From NCBI RefSeq assembly GCF_013170805.1, contig NZ_CP051293.1:7074001-7138000 (forward strand): a stretch of 64,000 nt of DNA. The letters are read 5' to 3'. The DNA is from Mesorhizobium sp. NZP2077 (GTDB taxonomy: Bacteria > Pseudomonadota > Alphaproteobacteria > Rhizobiales > Rhizobiaceae). The notes below the pieces were generated by a model. The model saw only the letters and a program-made list of their open reading frames with translations. It was not told where the DNA came from and made no database searches. Both the position numbers and the translations under genes were made by a program. Below are positions 16,409 to 25,098 of the stretch, piece by piece; position 1 is the first letter of the stretch, and each line of letters starts with the position of its first letter.

Positions 16409-17626
16409 TCAGGACCAGTCGACAATCAGATTTTCGATCCCAAACACATGGCCGCCATAGGCGATGGGCGCTGTACCTTCCTTGATCCGGAAGGCCGGGA
16501 GGCGCGCCAACCATTCCTCCAGGCCAATAACAATCTCTCGCCGGGCGAGGTGTGAGCCAAGGCAGCGGTGGGGACCATAGCCAAAGGCGGCGTGGCGGTT
16601 GTCCTCGCGCATGAGATCGATCGTGTCGGGACATTCGAATTCCGCCGAATCGCGATTGGCAATCATCGTGGCGCAGGAAACATAGTCCCCCTTACGGATC
16701 GGCGCGCCTTCGAAGTCGATATCTTTTCTTGCCACCCTGATAATCTGCACGGTCGGATAGGCACGCAGCAATTCTTCGGCTGCGAGCACGATTCGGTTCG
16801 GTTCGCTCCGCAGCAGTTCCTGTTCTTTGGGATGACGCGCGAGAAAGGCCAGGTCAAAGCCAATCGCTGCAGCGACCGTGTCGAGTCCCGCGACGAACAC
16901 CAGCACGCCGATGCCACGGACTTCCTCGTCGGTCAGCCGCCGGCCCTCGACCTGTGCCTGCACGATGAAGGTCATGAAATCGTCGACCGGTTCCTCGCGG
17001 CGCATGGCCGCGAGCTCGTCGATGAACGCCAGGATCGTCCGGGCCGCCGCCGGTCTTTTGACATCGTCGCCGTGGAGCAGGTCGTTCGCCCAGCCGACAA
17101 ATGTATGGAGTCGGTGATCGGGTAGCCCAAGAAGGCGAAGGAAGATGCTGACCGCAAAAGGAAAGGCAAAATCCTGCATGACGTCGCAGCTCGTGCCCGA
17201 TGCGGCAATGCTGTCGATCAGGGCTATCGCTCGCTCACGGACAGCCGGTTCGAGTGCCGTCACCCGCTTGGGCGAGAGCAGCGGATTGAGTAGCGATCGA
17301 AAGACGCCATGGGCCGGTGGATCGAGTTCAAGCGGGATCATCGGCCAGTTCTCGCCAAGCGCGGAGGCGAAGATGCTTCGGTGGCTGGAGAAGCTATCAG
17401 CGTCTTGCAGCACCCTGCGCTGGTCTGTGGCGCGAGTGATGACCCAGGTGCCTCGGCCATCGCGCGTGTTAAAGGGGGAATAAAAGATCGGTGGCCCGGC
17501 ATGAACGCAAGCAGTGGCGGCCTGCGGGTCCCCGTCGGGCGTCGGCAGCATGCCAGGCGACGTGAACAGGCTGAAGTCCCCCACCATTTCGGGCGGGACA
17601 TGATCTGGAACCGGGTTGAGCGCCAT
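16409..17626 (-). CDS. Cytochrome P450 (CYP127-like by context)
   Basis: 405 aa from ATG 17626, preceded by AGGAGAAATCC. Soluble bacterial class I P450: I-helix 'VFVAGLDTVAAAI', K-helix 'EELLRAYPTVQIIRVAR' (E-x-x-R equivalent), and the heme-binding 'FGYGPHRCLGSHLARRE' with the axial Cys. It should hydroxylate an unknown small molecule using the adjacent ferredoxin. The P450/ferredoxin/double-SDR/monooxygenase neighbourhood resembles y4vG-J of NGR234 (CYP127A1). The operon runs towards pepM, and a candidate NifA-controlled promoter lies upstream near 18162-18284. Confidence 0.9.
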   Translation of the reverse strand: MALNPVPDHVPPEMVGDFSLFTSPGMLPTPDGDPQAATACVHAGPPIFYSPFNTRDGRGTWVITRATDQRRVLQDADSFSSHRSIFASALGENWPMIPLELDPPAHGVFRSLLNPLLSPKRVTALEPAVRERAIALIDSIAASGTSCDVMQDFAFPFAVSIFLRLLGLPDHRLHTFVGWANDLLHGDDVKRPAAARTILAFIDELAAMRREEPVDDFMTFIVQAQVEGRRLTDEEVRGIGVLVFVAGLDTVAAAIGFDLAFLARHPKEQELLRSEPNRIVLAAEELLRAYPTVQIIRVARKDIDFEGAPIRKGDYVSCATMIANRDSAEFECPDTIDLMREDNRHAAFGYGPHRCLGSHLARREIVIGLEEWLARLPAFRIKEGTAPIAYGGHVFGIENLIVDWS

Positions 17627-17650
17627 TGGATTTCTCCTGCTGTCTGACAA

Positions 17651-18078
17651 CTAACCAGGCCGCGCGGCATTGCATCTTGGCCATCCGGCAACTTGTAACC
17701 CTCTTGGCCAGACCGCTGCCTGCCCGCCAAAGAGCCGACGAGCGAAATCGTCGGAGACGCGGCGTTTTCCAGCTTCGAACGGCGAACCGGAATGAAGCTC
17801 TTGCTCCACAGCGGTTCGGGGTCGATCATCTCTTCGAGGATATCCGCAGCGCGGCACGCGAAAGACCGGTTGGCCGCCGAAGTGCTCGCCGGTCTCCTCA
17901 AGCGCCGGCGAGAGGACAGGAGCAAGCACATTCTGGTCGAACCGTATCTGCAGGTCGATCGGTGGCCATTGGCCGGTGCCGGGCGGTTGTGACGGTGACG
18001 CCAGTCACGCCGGTCGATATTGCATTCCGCGGGCAATGCCCGTTTCGGATAGAATCTGAACTGACGCTGACCTGACAT
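17651..18078 (-). pseudogene. Possible degenerate gene between the NifA-type promoter and the P450 gene
   Basis: An ATG at 18078 has a good GAAGGAAG ribosome binding site and lies directly downstream of the UAS/sigma-54-like sequence at 18162-18284. The frame begins 'MSGQRQFRFYPKRALP'. Protein-like segments then fall in two frames ('ACRAADILEEMIDPEPLW' in one, 'DQNVLAPVLSPALEETGEHF' in the other), and one frame runs on into the P450 start. This suggests a frameshifted former first gene of the operon. No family recognised; it could also be an untranslated leader. Confidence 0.35.
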
Positions 18079-18161
18079 GTCGTCTTCCTTCATTGCATTG
18101 AGCGCGATATCACTCACGAATGGACGCCAGTCGGTATCTCCTGCCGTCTCACATGAGAGCT

Positions 18162-18176
18162 TCAAAAGTCGTGCCA
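18162..18176 (-). promoter_or_regulatory. Sigma-54-like element upstream of the P450 operon
   Basis: Minus strand reads TGGCAC, 5 nt, TTGA, with one mismatch at the -12 C. It lies about 100 bp from the NifA site at 18269-18284, the same spacing as in the homologous regions before the DUF683/nifQ genes and the ABC exporter gene. Confidence 0.5.
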
Positions 18177-18268
18177 ACGGCGCGGAAAGAGCCCTGCAGG
18201 AGATTTTCTACATATCATTCAACAGCTTGAACGAATGCGCAGCCGCAAGCCTGGCGGAGCAGAGCCCG

Positions 18269-18284
18269 TGTCCCGGACATGACA
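18269..18284. promoter_or_regulatory. NifA upstream activator sequence (P450 side)
   Basis: Perfect TGT-N10-ACA, followed by AACCCGAC, a flank shared with the sites at 22874 and 25099. Confidence 0.6.
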
Positions 18285-18622
18285 AACCCGACAGCAAAGT
18301 CGCGGCAGCTTCAAAATGCTACGAGAGCACAAGGCGGCTTTTTCCGTCACCTTGGGACCGTGCCCGCCTCACGCAAGCGCGGTTCAGAAAGATCACATGG
18401 CCAGCTTGCTAATGGACGTGCTGGCTTTTTTGTACCCGTTGTCGATTTCGAAGCGGTCTCGCGAGCGTCGATAGGGCGAAGCGCGTGGGCCTGTCAGCCG
18501 TCTCAATCCTGATCGTCAGGTTAACCCCGATCGACTCCTGTCCCTCGTTCCGAGTTTGAGCCCAGATTTTCGCTTCGAATACGAGCCACGTGTTCGCCGC
18601 GCCGGCGACCCGGCGACCCTCC

Positions 18623-18658
18623 GGTCCGACTTCCGACATTTTTGTCCAGCTTCGGACA
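18623..18658. promoter_or_regulatory. Tandem NifA upstream activator sequences before prxS
   Basis: GGT-N10-ACA at 18623-18638 (one mismatch) and a perfect TGT-N10-ACA at 18643-18658. They are about 165-200 bp upstream of the -24 element. Confidence 0.65.
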
Positions 18659-18821
18659 AAGAGGGGCGCGGCTTGATACGCATAAACGGGATCCCCTCTG
18701 CCCAGAGCTCACGATCAGATGATTATGGGCGCGCTCGCTCTCGGCGAAGGCACGGTCTTGGCCGCTCAAGGCAAAGAGTGTCGCTGCAAAAAACAGTGTG
18801 ACCCCCAGCCTGAAAATCAAA

Positions 18822-18836
18822 TGGCACGGCGCTTGC
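18822..18836 (+). promoter_or_regulatory. Sigma-54 promoter of prxS-rpoN2
   Basis: Perfect TGGCAC-N5-TTGC. The prxS ATG lies about 270 bp downstream. NifA/RpoN control of a prxS-rpoN2 operon is known in Rhizobium etli. Confidence 0.8.
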
Positions 18837-19105
18837 GTCGTACTCGGCAGAACCCATCACAAGGTGGCCAGGAGTAAGACCATTGCTGACATCGCGACGC
18901 CCCGTACAAGCGCGTACCGTTCTCGTTGCCGCCGCAAATCGAGACCTTGTTTCTTCAGACGCCCGTGCTCGCGAGCGGTTTTGCCATGGCTGATCCAAGG
19001 TCGACGCAAAACGCGCTGCGCTCGACCGAATTGCCGGCCGCGGTCGATGCCGTGTCAGTTTCAACCGAAAAAGCAGCGCACCAGTTTTCCTCCAGGAGCA
19101 CATTG

Positions 19106-19654
19106 ATGACCGTCAAAAAAAAGGTTCCTTTCGTCACCTTTCGCACGCGTGTTCGCGATGATTCCATCGAGGGACCAAACCCGCACCGCTGGGAAGACAA
19201 GACATCCGACGACTGTTTCAGCGGCAAGCGCATCATCCTGTTCTCGCTGCCCGGTGCCTTCACCCCGACCTGCTCGACCTTCCAGTTGCCCGATTTCGAA
19301 ATGCTCTACGACGAGTTCGAGAAGGAGGGAATTGACGCAATCTACTGCGTTTCCGTCAACGATGCGTTCGTCATGAATGCGTGGGGCAAGGCCCTGGGGC
19401 TGAAGAAAGTCCAGCTCATCCCAGACGGCTCGGGCGAGTTCACCCGCAAGATGGGCATGCTGGTTGCCAAGGACAATCTCGGCTTCGGCATGCGCTCCTG
19501 GCGCTACGCTGCCGTGATCAACAATGGCGTGGTGGAGCAGTGGTTCGAGGAGGACGGTTTCTGCGACAACTGCGAGGCCGACCCCTATGGCGTATCGTCG
19601 CCGCAGAACGTCCTTGAAACGCTGAGAGCCGCCAAAGCCGTGACGGCTGCATGA
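19106..19654 (+). CDS. prxS: Peroxiredoxin PrxS (Prx5/AhpE-like)
   Basis: 182 aa from ATG 19106 (AGGAG upstream); the frame opens earlier but the family begins about here ('MTVKKKVPFVTF'). The peroxidatic Cys is in 'LPGAFTPTCSTFQLPDFE', with 'PDGSGEFTRKMGML' and a C-terminal 'CDNCEADPYG'. It reduces H2O2 and organic peroxides in the cytoplasm. It is first in the operon with rpoN2, 74 bp apart, behind a NifA/sigma-54 promoter, as in R. etli, and should protect bacteroids during nitrogen fixation. Confidence 0.85.
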   Translation: MTVKKKVPFVTFRTRVRDDSIEGPNPHRWEDKTSDDCFSGKRIILFSLPGAFTPTCSTFQLPDFEMLYDEFEKEGIDAIYCVSVNDAFVMNAWGKALGLKKVQLIPDGSGEFTRKMGMLVAKDNLGFGMRSWRYAAVINNGVVEQWFEEDGFCDNCEADPYGVSSPQNVLETLRAAKAVTAA

Positions 19655-19728
19655 TCTAGACGAGTCAACGTCTCGAAAGTCCCCTTGCACAAGGCGAAGG
19701 GTCGCTCGGTAGGAGTTTCACGCTAGCC

Positions 19729-21183
19729 ATGGAGTCCTCAGCAAGCCTGCTTCAGCGTCAGAAGCAATCGTTGGTTTTGACGCCGCAAATGATGGAATCC
19801 ATTCGCCTGTTGCAACTGGCGCATCCCGAACTGCATCAGTTCGTCGAGCAGGAAATCGAGAAGAACCCCTTTCTGGAACGGGCATCAAACCGGGCGCCGA
19901 AGGACATTCCGTCGATTTCGGCCGGGAACCCGCGCATCGGGCCGACCACGGGCGGAATATCGGATCGGGCCTCGCAGTGGAAATCAATCCGCGGCAAAAA
20001 CAATGCCCAACCGGGGGGAAACCATGCGTTCGAAGATTCCTGGACGTCCATCGAAACATTGCACGACCATGTCGCTCGTCAGATCGCTCTCAGCGCATTC
20101 GCGCCGCTGGAGCGGCGAATAGCTGGCGAGCTTGCCGGTCATCTGGAAGACACCGGATACCTTCCGGTGAACCTTTCGGAACTGGCCCGCAGCCTGAATG
20201 TCCGGGAGGCTGTTGTGGAACGGGTTCTCGGAACATTGCAGCAGTTCGATCCACCGGGTATTTTTGCGCGAACTCTCAGCGAATGCCTTGAGATACAATT
20301 GCGGCAGCTAGACAGGTTCGACCCGGCAATGGCAGCGCTGGTCGCCAATCTTGAAGCGCTGGCGCGACGCGATTTTCAAACATTGAAGCGCCATTGCGGT
20401 GTCGATGAAGACGACCTTCTCGACATGTTGCACGAAATCCGCGCGCTCGATCCCAAGCCTGGAAACCGATTCCAATCTGGAGGGCCTGAATCGATCATTC
20501 CCGACGTCTTGGTCCAGCCCTCTCCCGGAGGTGGGTGGCAAATCGAACTCAATCCAGACACGCTGCCCAGGCTGCTGATGAACCAAAACTATTTTGCCCA
20601 GGTCTCCCGCCTAAGCGCCCAAAATTCGAAAGACCAGTCATTTCTCAACGAATGCCTCCAAAACGCGAACTGGCTAATCCGCAGCCTTGATCAGCGCGCC
20701 AAGACGATCCTCAAGGTAGCGGCTGAAATCATCCGCCAGCAGGACGCCTTTTTTGAACATGGGGTCGCCCACCTGCGGCCTCTCAATCTCAGGACTGTCG
20801 CGGATGCGATCAACGTGCACCAGTCGACGGTAAGCCGGGTAACGTCGAACAAGTACATGCTGACCCCGCGCGGCGTGTTCGAACTGAAGTATTTTTTCAC
20901 TGTCGCGATCGGCTCCTCCGAAGGCGGCGACGCGTACTCCGCCGAAGCTGTCCGCCATCAAATCAAGGCGATGGTTGCCGTGGAATCGCCCGACGAAGTG
21001 CTTTCCGACGACGACATCGCCACCCGGCTCAAGGAAACCGGGATCGACATTGCTCGCCGCACGGTTGCGAAATATCGTGAGGCGCTGAACATCCCGTCCT
21101 CCGCGCGACGTCGCCGGGAAAAGCGCGTGCGGCTTCGATGCCAATCAAGCCCGGGCGGCGGCGGCGACGAAGGCGGCTCTTAA
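19729..21183 (+). CDS. rpoN2: RNA polymerase sigma-54 factor (symbiotic copy)
   Basis: 484 aa. Region I is Gln/Leu-rich ('LQRQKQSLVLTPQMMESIRLLQLA'), followed by the core-binding region and the DNA-binding region with the helix-turn-helix 'NVHQSTVSRVTSNKYM' and the RpoN box 'ARRTVAKYREALNI'. It recognises -24/-12 promoters and needs an AAA+ activator (NifA, DctD). Downstream of prxS, so its own level should rise with NifA. Its stop overlaps the stop of the convergent nifQ gene. The second rpoN in M. loti R7A is also island-borne and is the one needed for fixation. Confidence 0.95.
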   Translation: MESSASLLQRQKQSLVLTPQMMESIRLLQLAHPELHQFVEQEIEKNPFLERASNRAPKDIPSISAGNPRIGPTTGGISDRASQWKSIRGKNNAQPGGNHAFEDSWTSIETLHDHVARQIALSAFAPLERRIAGELAGHLEDTGYLPVNLSELARSLNVREAVVERVLGTLQQFDPPGIFARTLSECLEIQLRQLDRFDPAMAALVANLEALARRDFQTLKRHCGVDEDDLLDMLHEIRALDPKPGNRFQSGGPESIIPDVLVQPSPGGGWQIELNPDTLPRLLMNQNYFAQVSRLSAQNSKDQSFLNECLQNANWLIRSLDQRAKTILKVAAEIIRQQDAFFEHGVAHLRPLNLRTVADAINVHQSTVSRVTSNKYMLTPRGVFELKYFFTVAIGSSEGGDAYSAEAVRHQIKAMVAVESPDEVLSDDDIATRLKETGIDIARRTVAKYREALNIPSSARRRREKRVRLRCQSSPGGGGDEGGS

Positions 21184-21833
21184 TCCAAAGCGAACCCGTT
21201 CTTGGTCCGTGCCAAGTGGCTTTCGCCTTCCTCCGGGCCAAAACAGCTTTCGAAATCGCGGCATTCCTGACAACTGGGCGCGGTGCATAGCGAAAAGCCT
21301 TCAGCCTCGCAGAGCTTACGATAAAAATACTTCTTCCATTTCATGTTTTTGGTGTTGCCGGCCGCCAGCGCCGGGAAATGCCTGGCGATCAAGCGGCTGA
21401 GTTCGGCCCGATCGAAAAGGCCAAGATCCTGCCACAGATGGTCATTGCGCAAACTCCGCCTGGCGATGATCTTGGCGAAGAGGATGCTCGCCGGATCGCC
21501 TGGCCTGGCATGCCCAATGAGCAGGTCGCGCAGAAGCCCTTCCTCCATATCCGGCTCGGGATCGGTCAGCTTTTCCAGCGCGAAGGCGTTGACGGGCACA
21601 GCCGGGAAATAGCGTGTCATGACATCTCGCAGGTCGGCACGCGAAAGGCCGGTTGCTTCGGTCGCGGTCGCCTTGCCGGCCTCGACCTCCTTGAGCGCGA
21701 GGTAGACAACACAGGCAAGCACATGCCGGTCGAACGCCGTCGCCAGACCGGTCGGCGACCATTGGCTGGTGAGAAAACAGCCACGGTGATGGGCGAATGT
21801 GGCGCCGTTCTCCTGGTCTTGTCCTCGGCTCAT
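21180..21833 (-). CDS. nifQ: Molybdenum-handling nitrogen fixation protein NifQ
   Basis: 217 aa from ATG 21833, which overlaps the fdxB stop (ATGA). The C-terminal NifQ signature is clear: 'KWKKYFYRKLCEAEG' followed by C-x4-C-x2-C-x5-C ('CTAPSCQECRDFESCFGPEE'). NifQ donates Mo to FeMo-co synthesis through a Mo-Fe-S cluster held by these cysteines. Third gene of a small leftward operon (DUF683, fdxB, nifQ). As I recall, nifQ in M. loti R7A contributes to full effectiveness but is not NifA-regulated. Confidence 0.93.
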   Translation of the reverse strand: MSRGQDQENGATFAHHRGCFLTSQWSPTGLATAFDRHVLACVVYLALKEVEAGKATATEATGLSRADLRDVMTRYFPAVPVNAFALEKLTDPEPDMEEGLLRDLLIGHARPGDPASILFAKIIARRSLRNDHLWQDLGLFDRAELSRLIARHFPALAAGNTKNMKWKKYFYRKLCEAEGFSLCTAPSCQECRDFESCFGPEEGESHLARTKNGFALD

Positions 21834-22147
21834 GCAGCGAGCTTGTCGGCAGCAAGGTGGGTCTGGCAGTTCTTCGGGCAAACGCGGCCGCAGGCGCCAC
21901 AGCCGATGCAGCGGCCGGCCTGGTCGACGACCATGACCATGCGGTTGAGCTCGCCATCGAAGTCGTCGTCCTCGCCCGCGCAGATGCCGAGGATTTCGCC
22001 TGCGTCATCGACGCCATGAAGGTGCATGACCTCGCGCGAGCAGACCTTGAAGCAGCGGCCGCAGCCGATGCAGGTCGCGCCATCGATCGCCGTCAGATAG
22101 TGCGGCGTCCAGGGAGAGCCGTCGCGGGTGACGAAAGCGCCCGTCAT
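21830..22147 (-). CDS. fdxB: Nif-specific ferredoxin III (FdxB)
   Basis: 105 aa with two cysteine-rich 4Fe-4S motifs, 'CIGCGRCFKVCS' (about residue 26) and 'CIGCGACGRVCP' (about residue 82), separated by an acidic insert typical of ferredoxin III from nif clusters. It carries electrons for nitrogenase or cofactor assembly. It overlaps the upstream DUF683 gene and downstream nifQ by 4 nt on each side. Confidence 0.92.
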   Translation of the reverse strand: MTGAFVTRDGSPWTPHYLTAIDGATCIGCGRCFKVCSREVMHLHGVDDAGEILGICAGEDDDFDGELNRMVMVVDQAGRCIGCGACGRVCPKNCQTHLAADKLAA

Positions 22148-22347
22148 TGTGAATTCTCCAACGCTGCGAGTTCTTCCTTTGCCGCATCCAACTCGGAAAA
22201 AACCTCGAAGGCTTTCCAGGCGACTGCCTTGATCTCGGTCCAGTTGACCGGAAGGTCCTCGGCAAGGTCGTGCAATTCCATCTTGGCGGCTCCCGCGCGC
22301 GACTGCAGCTTGCGGACCTTCTTCTGCAACAGCGCAAGGTCTGACAT
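22144..22347 (-). CDS. NifX-associated DUF683 (CCE_0567-family) small protein
   Basis: 67 aa from ATG 22347 ('MSDLALLQKKVRKLQ...AAKMELHDLAEDLP'). Helical hairpin protein of the family found between the DUF269 gene and fdxB in nif clusters, possibly metal-binding. The longer open frame to 22557 runs through a decayed DUF269-like gene and is not the real start. Confidence 0.8.
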   Translation of the reverse strand: MSDLALLQKKVRKLQSRAGAAKMELHDLAEDLPVNWTEIKAVAWKAFEVFSELDAAKEELAALENSQ

Positions 22348-22372
22348 GATCCCCTTCCTCGCAAGCCGGTCG

Positions 22373-22490
22373 TTACGCCCGCGCCATGTCGGGACGCGCT
22401 TCGATGGCCACGACCGCATCGCCGGCGTGCCGGCCTCGGCGGGTTTGCGGAACGTCTCGAAGCCGAACCGGTGATGCCGATGGTAGGCGA
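22373..22490 (-). pseudogene. Remnant of the NifX-associated DUF269 gene (3' end)
   Basis: In one frame the sequence reads 'HHRFGFETFRKPAEAG' and, after a shift, 'GDAVVAIEARPDMARA' followed by a stop. Together these match the C-terminus expected for the DUF269 protein that normally precedes DUF683 in nifENX-type operons. Everything upstream of it, including nifX and nifEN, is missing here. Confidence 0.5.
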
Positions 22491-22767
22491 GACGCTGCAG
22501 CCAGCTTACGCAATCCCGCGCGGCGAGACGCAGGTCCGTATCCTTCGAGCTCGGCATAAGAGCGGTTGAGCGCAGACGACAATCAAGATCTTGTTCCCGA
22601 CGTCGACGCGGGCGGTGAGCGCATATTGTGAGGGTGTCGATTTGGCGACGCCCCTATGCCAGAGAATGCGGATCTCGCGTCGATCCGGCGCGTTGCTTTC
22701 CTTCGCTCCATTGATCGCATCAACCAGGCAAATGATCGCGCGGCGGCTGCCGCCTCAGGAGGAAGCC

Positions 22768-22782
22768 TCAAGCGCCGTGCCG
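22768..22782 (-). promoter_or_regulatory. Degenerate sigma-54-like element before the DUF683-fdxB-nifQ genes
   Basis: CGGCAC-N5-TTGA, two mismatches, about 100 bp from the NifA site at 22874. Same architecture as at 18162 and 24994, but probably weak or dead. Confidence 0.35.
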
Positions 22783-22873
22783 GGAACCCAGGACGCAGCT
22801 CATAAAAAATTGTCTTCATCGCATTGATGGGTTTGCTCAAGAGCGCGGCAGGAAGACAGGCCGGCACCAGGCG

Positions 22874-22889
22874 TGTCGTGGATTGGACA
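22874..22889. promoter_or_regulatory. NifA upstream activator sequence (nifQ side)
   Basis: Perfect TGT-N10-ACA, with the following AAGCCCGAC resembling the flank of the sites at 18269 and 25099. About 100 bp upstream of the weak -24/-12 element at 22768. Confidence 0.5.
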
Positions 22890-22970
22890 AGCCCGACGAC
22901 AGGTTGCGGCCGCCTTTTCAGGAACGGCCCGACAGGATTGCTGGGGAGGCAAGCTGAATTCACGCCGCGT

Positions 22971-24902
22971 TCAACCGCGTTGCACATTGGTCTCATTCCA
23001 CCCCCTTGTCAGCTCCAAGGCCTGCCGCTCGAACAGGCGGCGGTAGATGCCGTCGCGACGGATCAGCGCGGCATGGTCGCCCTGCTCGGTGATGCAACCA
23101 CGGTCGAAGACAAGCAGCCGGTCGAGTTCGCGCACCGTCGAGAGCCGGTGCGCAATGACGAGCGTGGTGCGCCCGACCATGAGCCGCTCCATCGCTTTCT
23201 GGATCAGCACCTCCGATTCCGAGTCGAGGCTCGATGTCGCCTCGTCCAGAATCAGGATCGGGGCATCGGCGAGGAAGGCGCGCGCTATCGCCACACGCTG
23301 GCGCTCGCCGCCTGAGAGCTTCACGCCGCGTTCGCCGACCAGCGTACCGTAGCCGTTCGGCAGGCGCGCAATGAAGTCATGCGCGCTGGCGAGCCGGGCC
23401 GCCTGCTCGACGTCGGACCGAGAAGCACCCGGCCGCCCATAGGCTATGTTCTCGGCCAGCGAGCGGTGGAACAGGAGAGGCTCCTGCTGTACGATCGCGA
23501 TCTGCGAGCGCAGCGAGGCCTGCGTCACCCGCGAGATGTCCTGCCCGTCGATCAAGATTCGTCCAGCATCCAGATCGTAAAGCCGCTGGATGAGCTTGAC
23601 GAAGGTGGTCTTGCCGGAGCCAGAGGGGCCGACCAGACCGACCCGTGCGCCGGCCTCAATCGAAATCGACAAGTCGCTGTAGAAGGGCGACCAATGATTG
23701 CCGTAGTGGAAATGGACGCTCTCAAAATCGATGTGACCCTTCGTGATCCGGATCGGCTTGGCGCCCGGAACATCGGCCACGTCGGGCGGCTGGCTGTAGG
23801 TTTGGACCAGTTCCTCCATCTCATTTACAGAGCGCTGGATGTTGCGCACGTGTATGGAAACATCACGCAAGTAGCCATATAGGACGGTGAAAGACCCGAG
23901 CACCAAGGCGATGTCACCTGGGGTAGTCTGGCCGCGCGACCACAAAAATAAGGCATAGCCGATCAAAGCCGCTCTCAGTGCAAGAAGCATGATCCCCTGG
24001 AATGCAGCACTGACCGTCCCGCGCACCCAGGTCCGGAGGGTCCGGTGCCGCCACTTGGAGATGACTTTCGCCAGACGATGATCTTCCCGCACCTCGGCGC
24101 CGAAGCCTTTGACCACCGCGTTACAGCTGATCGCGTCCGCAAGCGAGCCGCCAAGCCTCGTATCCCAGTTGTTGGCGAGGTTTGCGGCTGGCGCCACATA
24201 GCCGAGCGACAGGACAATGATCAGCGCCACATAGCCAACCGAGCCGCAAGCGATGATCAGCCCCATCATCGGCCAATACCAGCCGAGCAGAACGCTCGAC
24301 CCCACGAGCATGATGAGCGACGGGAACAAGGCAAGAAGGATCGTGTCGTTAAGGAGGCAGAACGCCCACATGCCGCGCGTGATCTTGCGCACCGTCGAGC
24401 CGGCGAAGGTTTTCGCATGCCAATCGGTCGAAAAGCGCTGGACGCGATGGAACGCGTCGCTGGCGATGTCCGACATCATCTTCAGAATGAAGTCATTGAC
24501 GGCAATGAAGGCGATGTTGCGCATGACGACGGCGCCGAGTGCGAGCGCAATCAACATTGAAAAGGCCGCAAGAGCCGCATCCCACACGACGGCGTCGGCT
24601 GCCGCTCCTTGGGCGACCGCGTTTACGAGCCGTCCGGAATAGAGCGGCGTCAGAACGTCAAGGAGCGTTGCCACCAGCACCGCGACTATAATGATCGCGA
24701 GCCGGACCGGCTGCCTGCTCCAGTGGCGTATGGTGAAGGCGAAAACGTCGCGAAAGGCGGCGCCGCGTAGATCGATGTGAAAACGCCGCGTGGCTTTGTA
24801 CGAGCGCAGCAGGCCGCTCGGTCTCAAGAAACCCGAAATGGAAGGTCTGCGTGAGGACGAAAACATCGCTCGGAATGCGGGTGGCTGATCTGGAGCTGAC
24901 AT
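22971..24902 (-). CDS. ABC exporter, fused permease and ATPase
   Basis: 643 aa from ATG 24902 (GAAGGAAAG upstream); the frame opens 39 nt earlier. The N-terminal half has about six membrane segments ('LAIIIVAVLVATLL', 'FSMLIALALGAVVM', 'LLALFPSLIMLVGSSVLLGW' and others). The C-terminal ABC domain has Walker A 'GLVGPSGSGKTT', signature 'LSGGERQRVAIARAF', Walker B 'ILILDEATSSLDS' and 'IAHRLSTV'. An MsbA/HlyB-type half-transporter exporting a lipid, peptide or small molecule. It lies behind its own NifA/sigma-54 promoter, divergent from the nifS operon, so it should act in bacteroids. Similar to y4gM of NGR234 by type. Confidence 0.88.
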   Translation of the reverse strand: MSAPDQPPAFRAMFSSSRRPSISGFLRPSGLLRSYKATRRFHIDLRGAAFRDVFAFTIRHWSRQPVRLAIIIVAVLVATLLDVLTPLYSGRLVNAVAQGAAADAVVWDAALAAFSMLIALALGAVVMRNIAFIAVNDFILKMMSDIASDAFHRVQRFSTDWHAKTFAGSTVRKITRGMWAFCLLNDTILLALFPSLIMLVGSSVLLGWYWPMMGLIIACGSVGYVALIIVLSLGYVAPAANLANNWDTRLGGSLADAISCNAVVKGFGAEVREDHRLAKVISKWRHRTLRTWVRGTVSAAFQGIMLLALRAALIGYALFLWSRGQTTPGDIALVLGSFTVLYGYLRDVSIHVRNIQRSVNEMEELVQTYSQPPDVADVPGAKPIRITKGHIDFESVHFHYGNHWSPFYSDLSISIEAGARVGLVGPSGSGKTTFVKLIQRLYDLDAGRILIDGQDISRVTQASLRSQIAIVQQEPLLFHRSLAENIAYGRPGASRSDVEQAARLASAHDFIARLPNGYGTLVGERGVKLSGGERQRVAIARAFLADAPILILDEATSSLDSESEVLIQKAMERLMVGRTTLVIAHRLSTVRELDRLLVFDRGCITEQGDHAALIRRDGIYRRLFERQALELTRGWNETNVQRG

Positions 24903-24993
24903 GTTGCTTTCTTTCCTTCGTTCCATCGATCGCGATGTCACCCGCGAGATGAATATCGGCCGCAGGCACGCGCTGCCCTACGACGAGAGAACC

Positions 24994-25008
24994 GCAAAAA
25001 CCGCGCCA
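24994..25008 (-). promoter_or_regulatory. Sigma-54 promoter of the ABC exporter gene
   Basis: Minus strand TGGCGC-N5-TTGC, one mismatch, about 90 bp upstream of the ATG and 100 bp from the NifA site. Confidence 0.65.
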
Positions 25009-25098
25009 AAGGCTCAGAAAGAAGCTCAGAAGAATTTTCTGCATATTCTACAATGACAAACGAGATCTCAGCAGGGCAACCGGGGCGTAACAGTGCCG

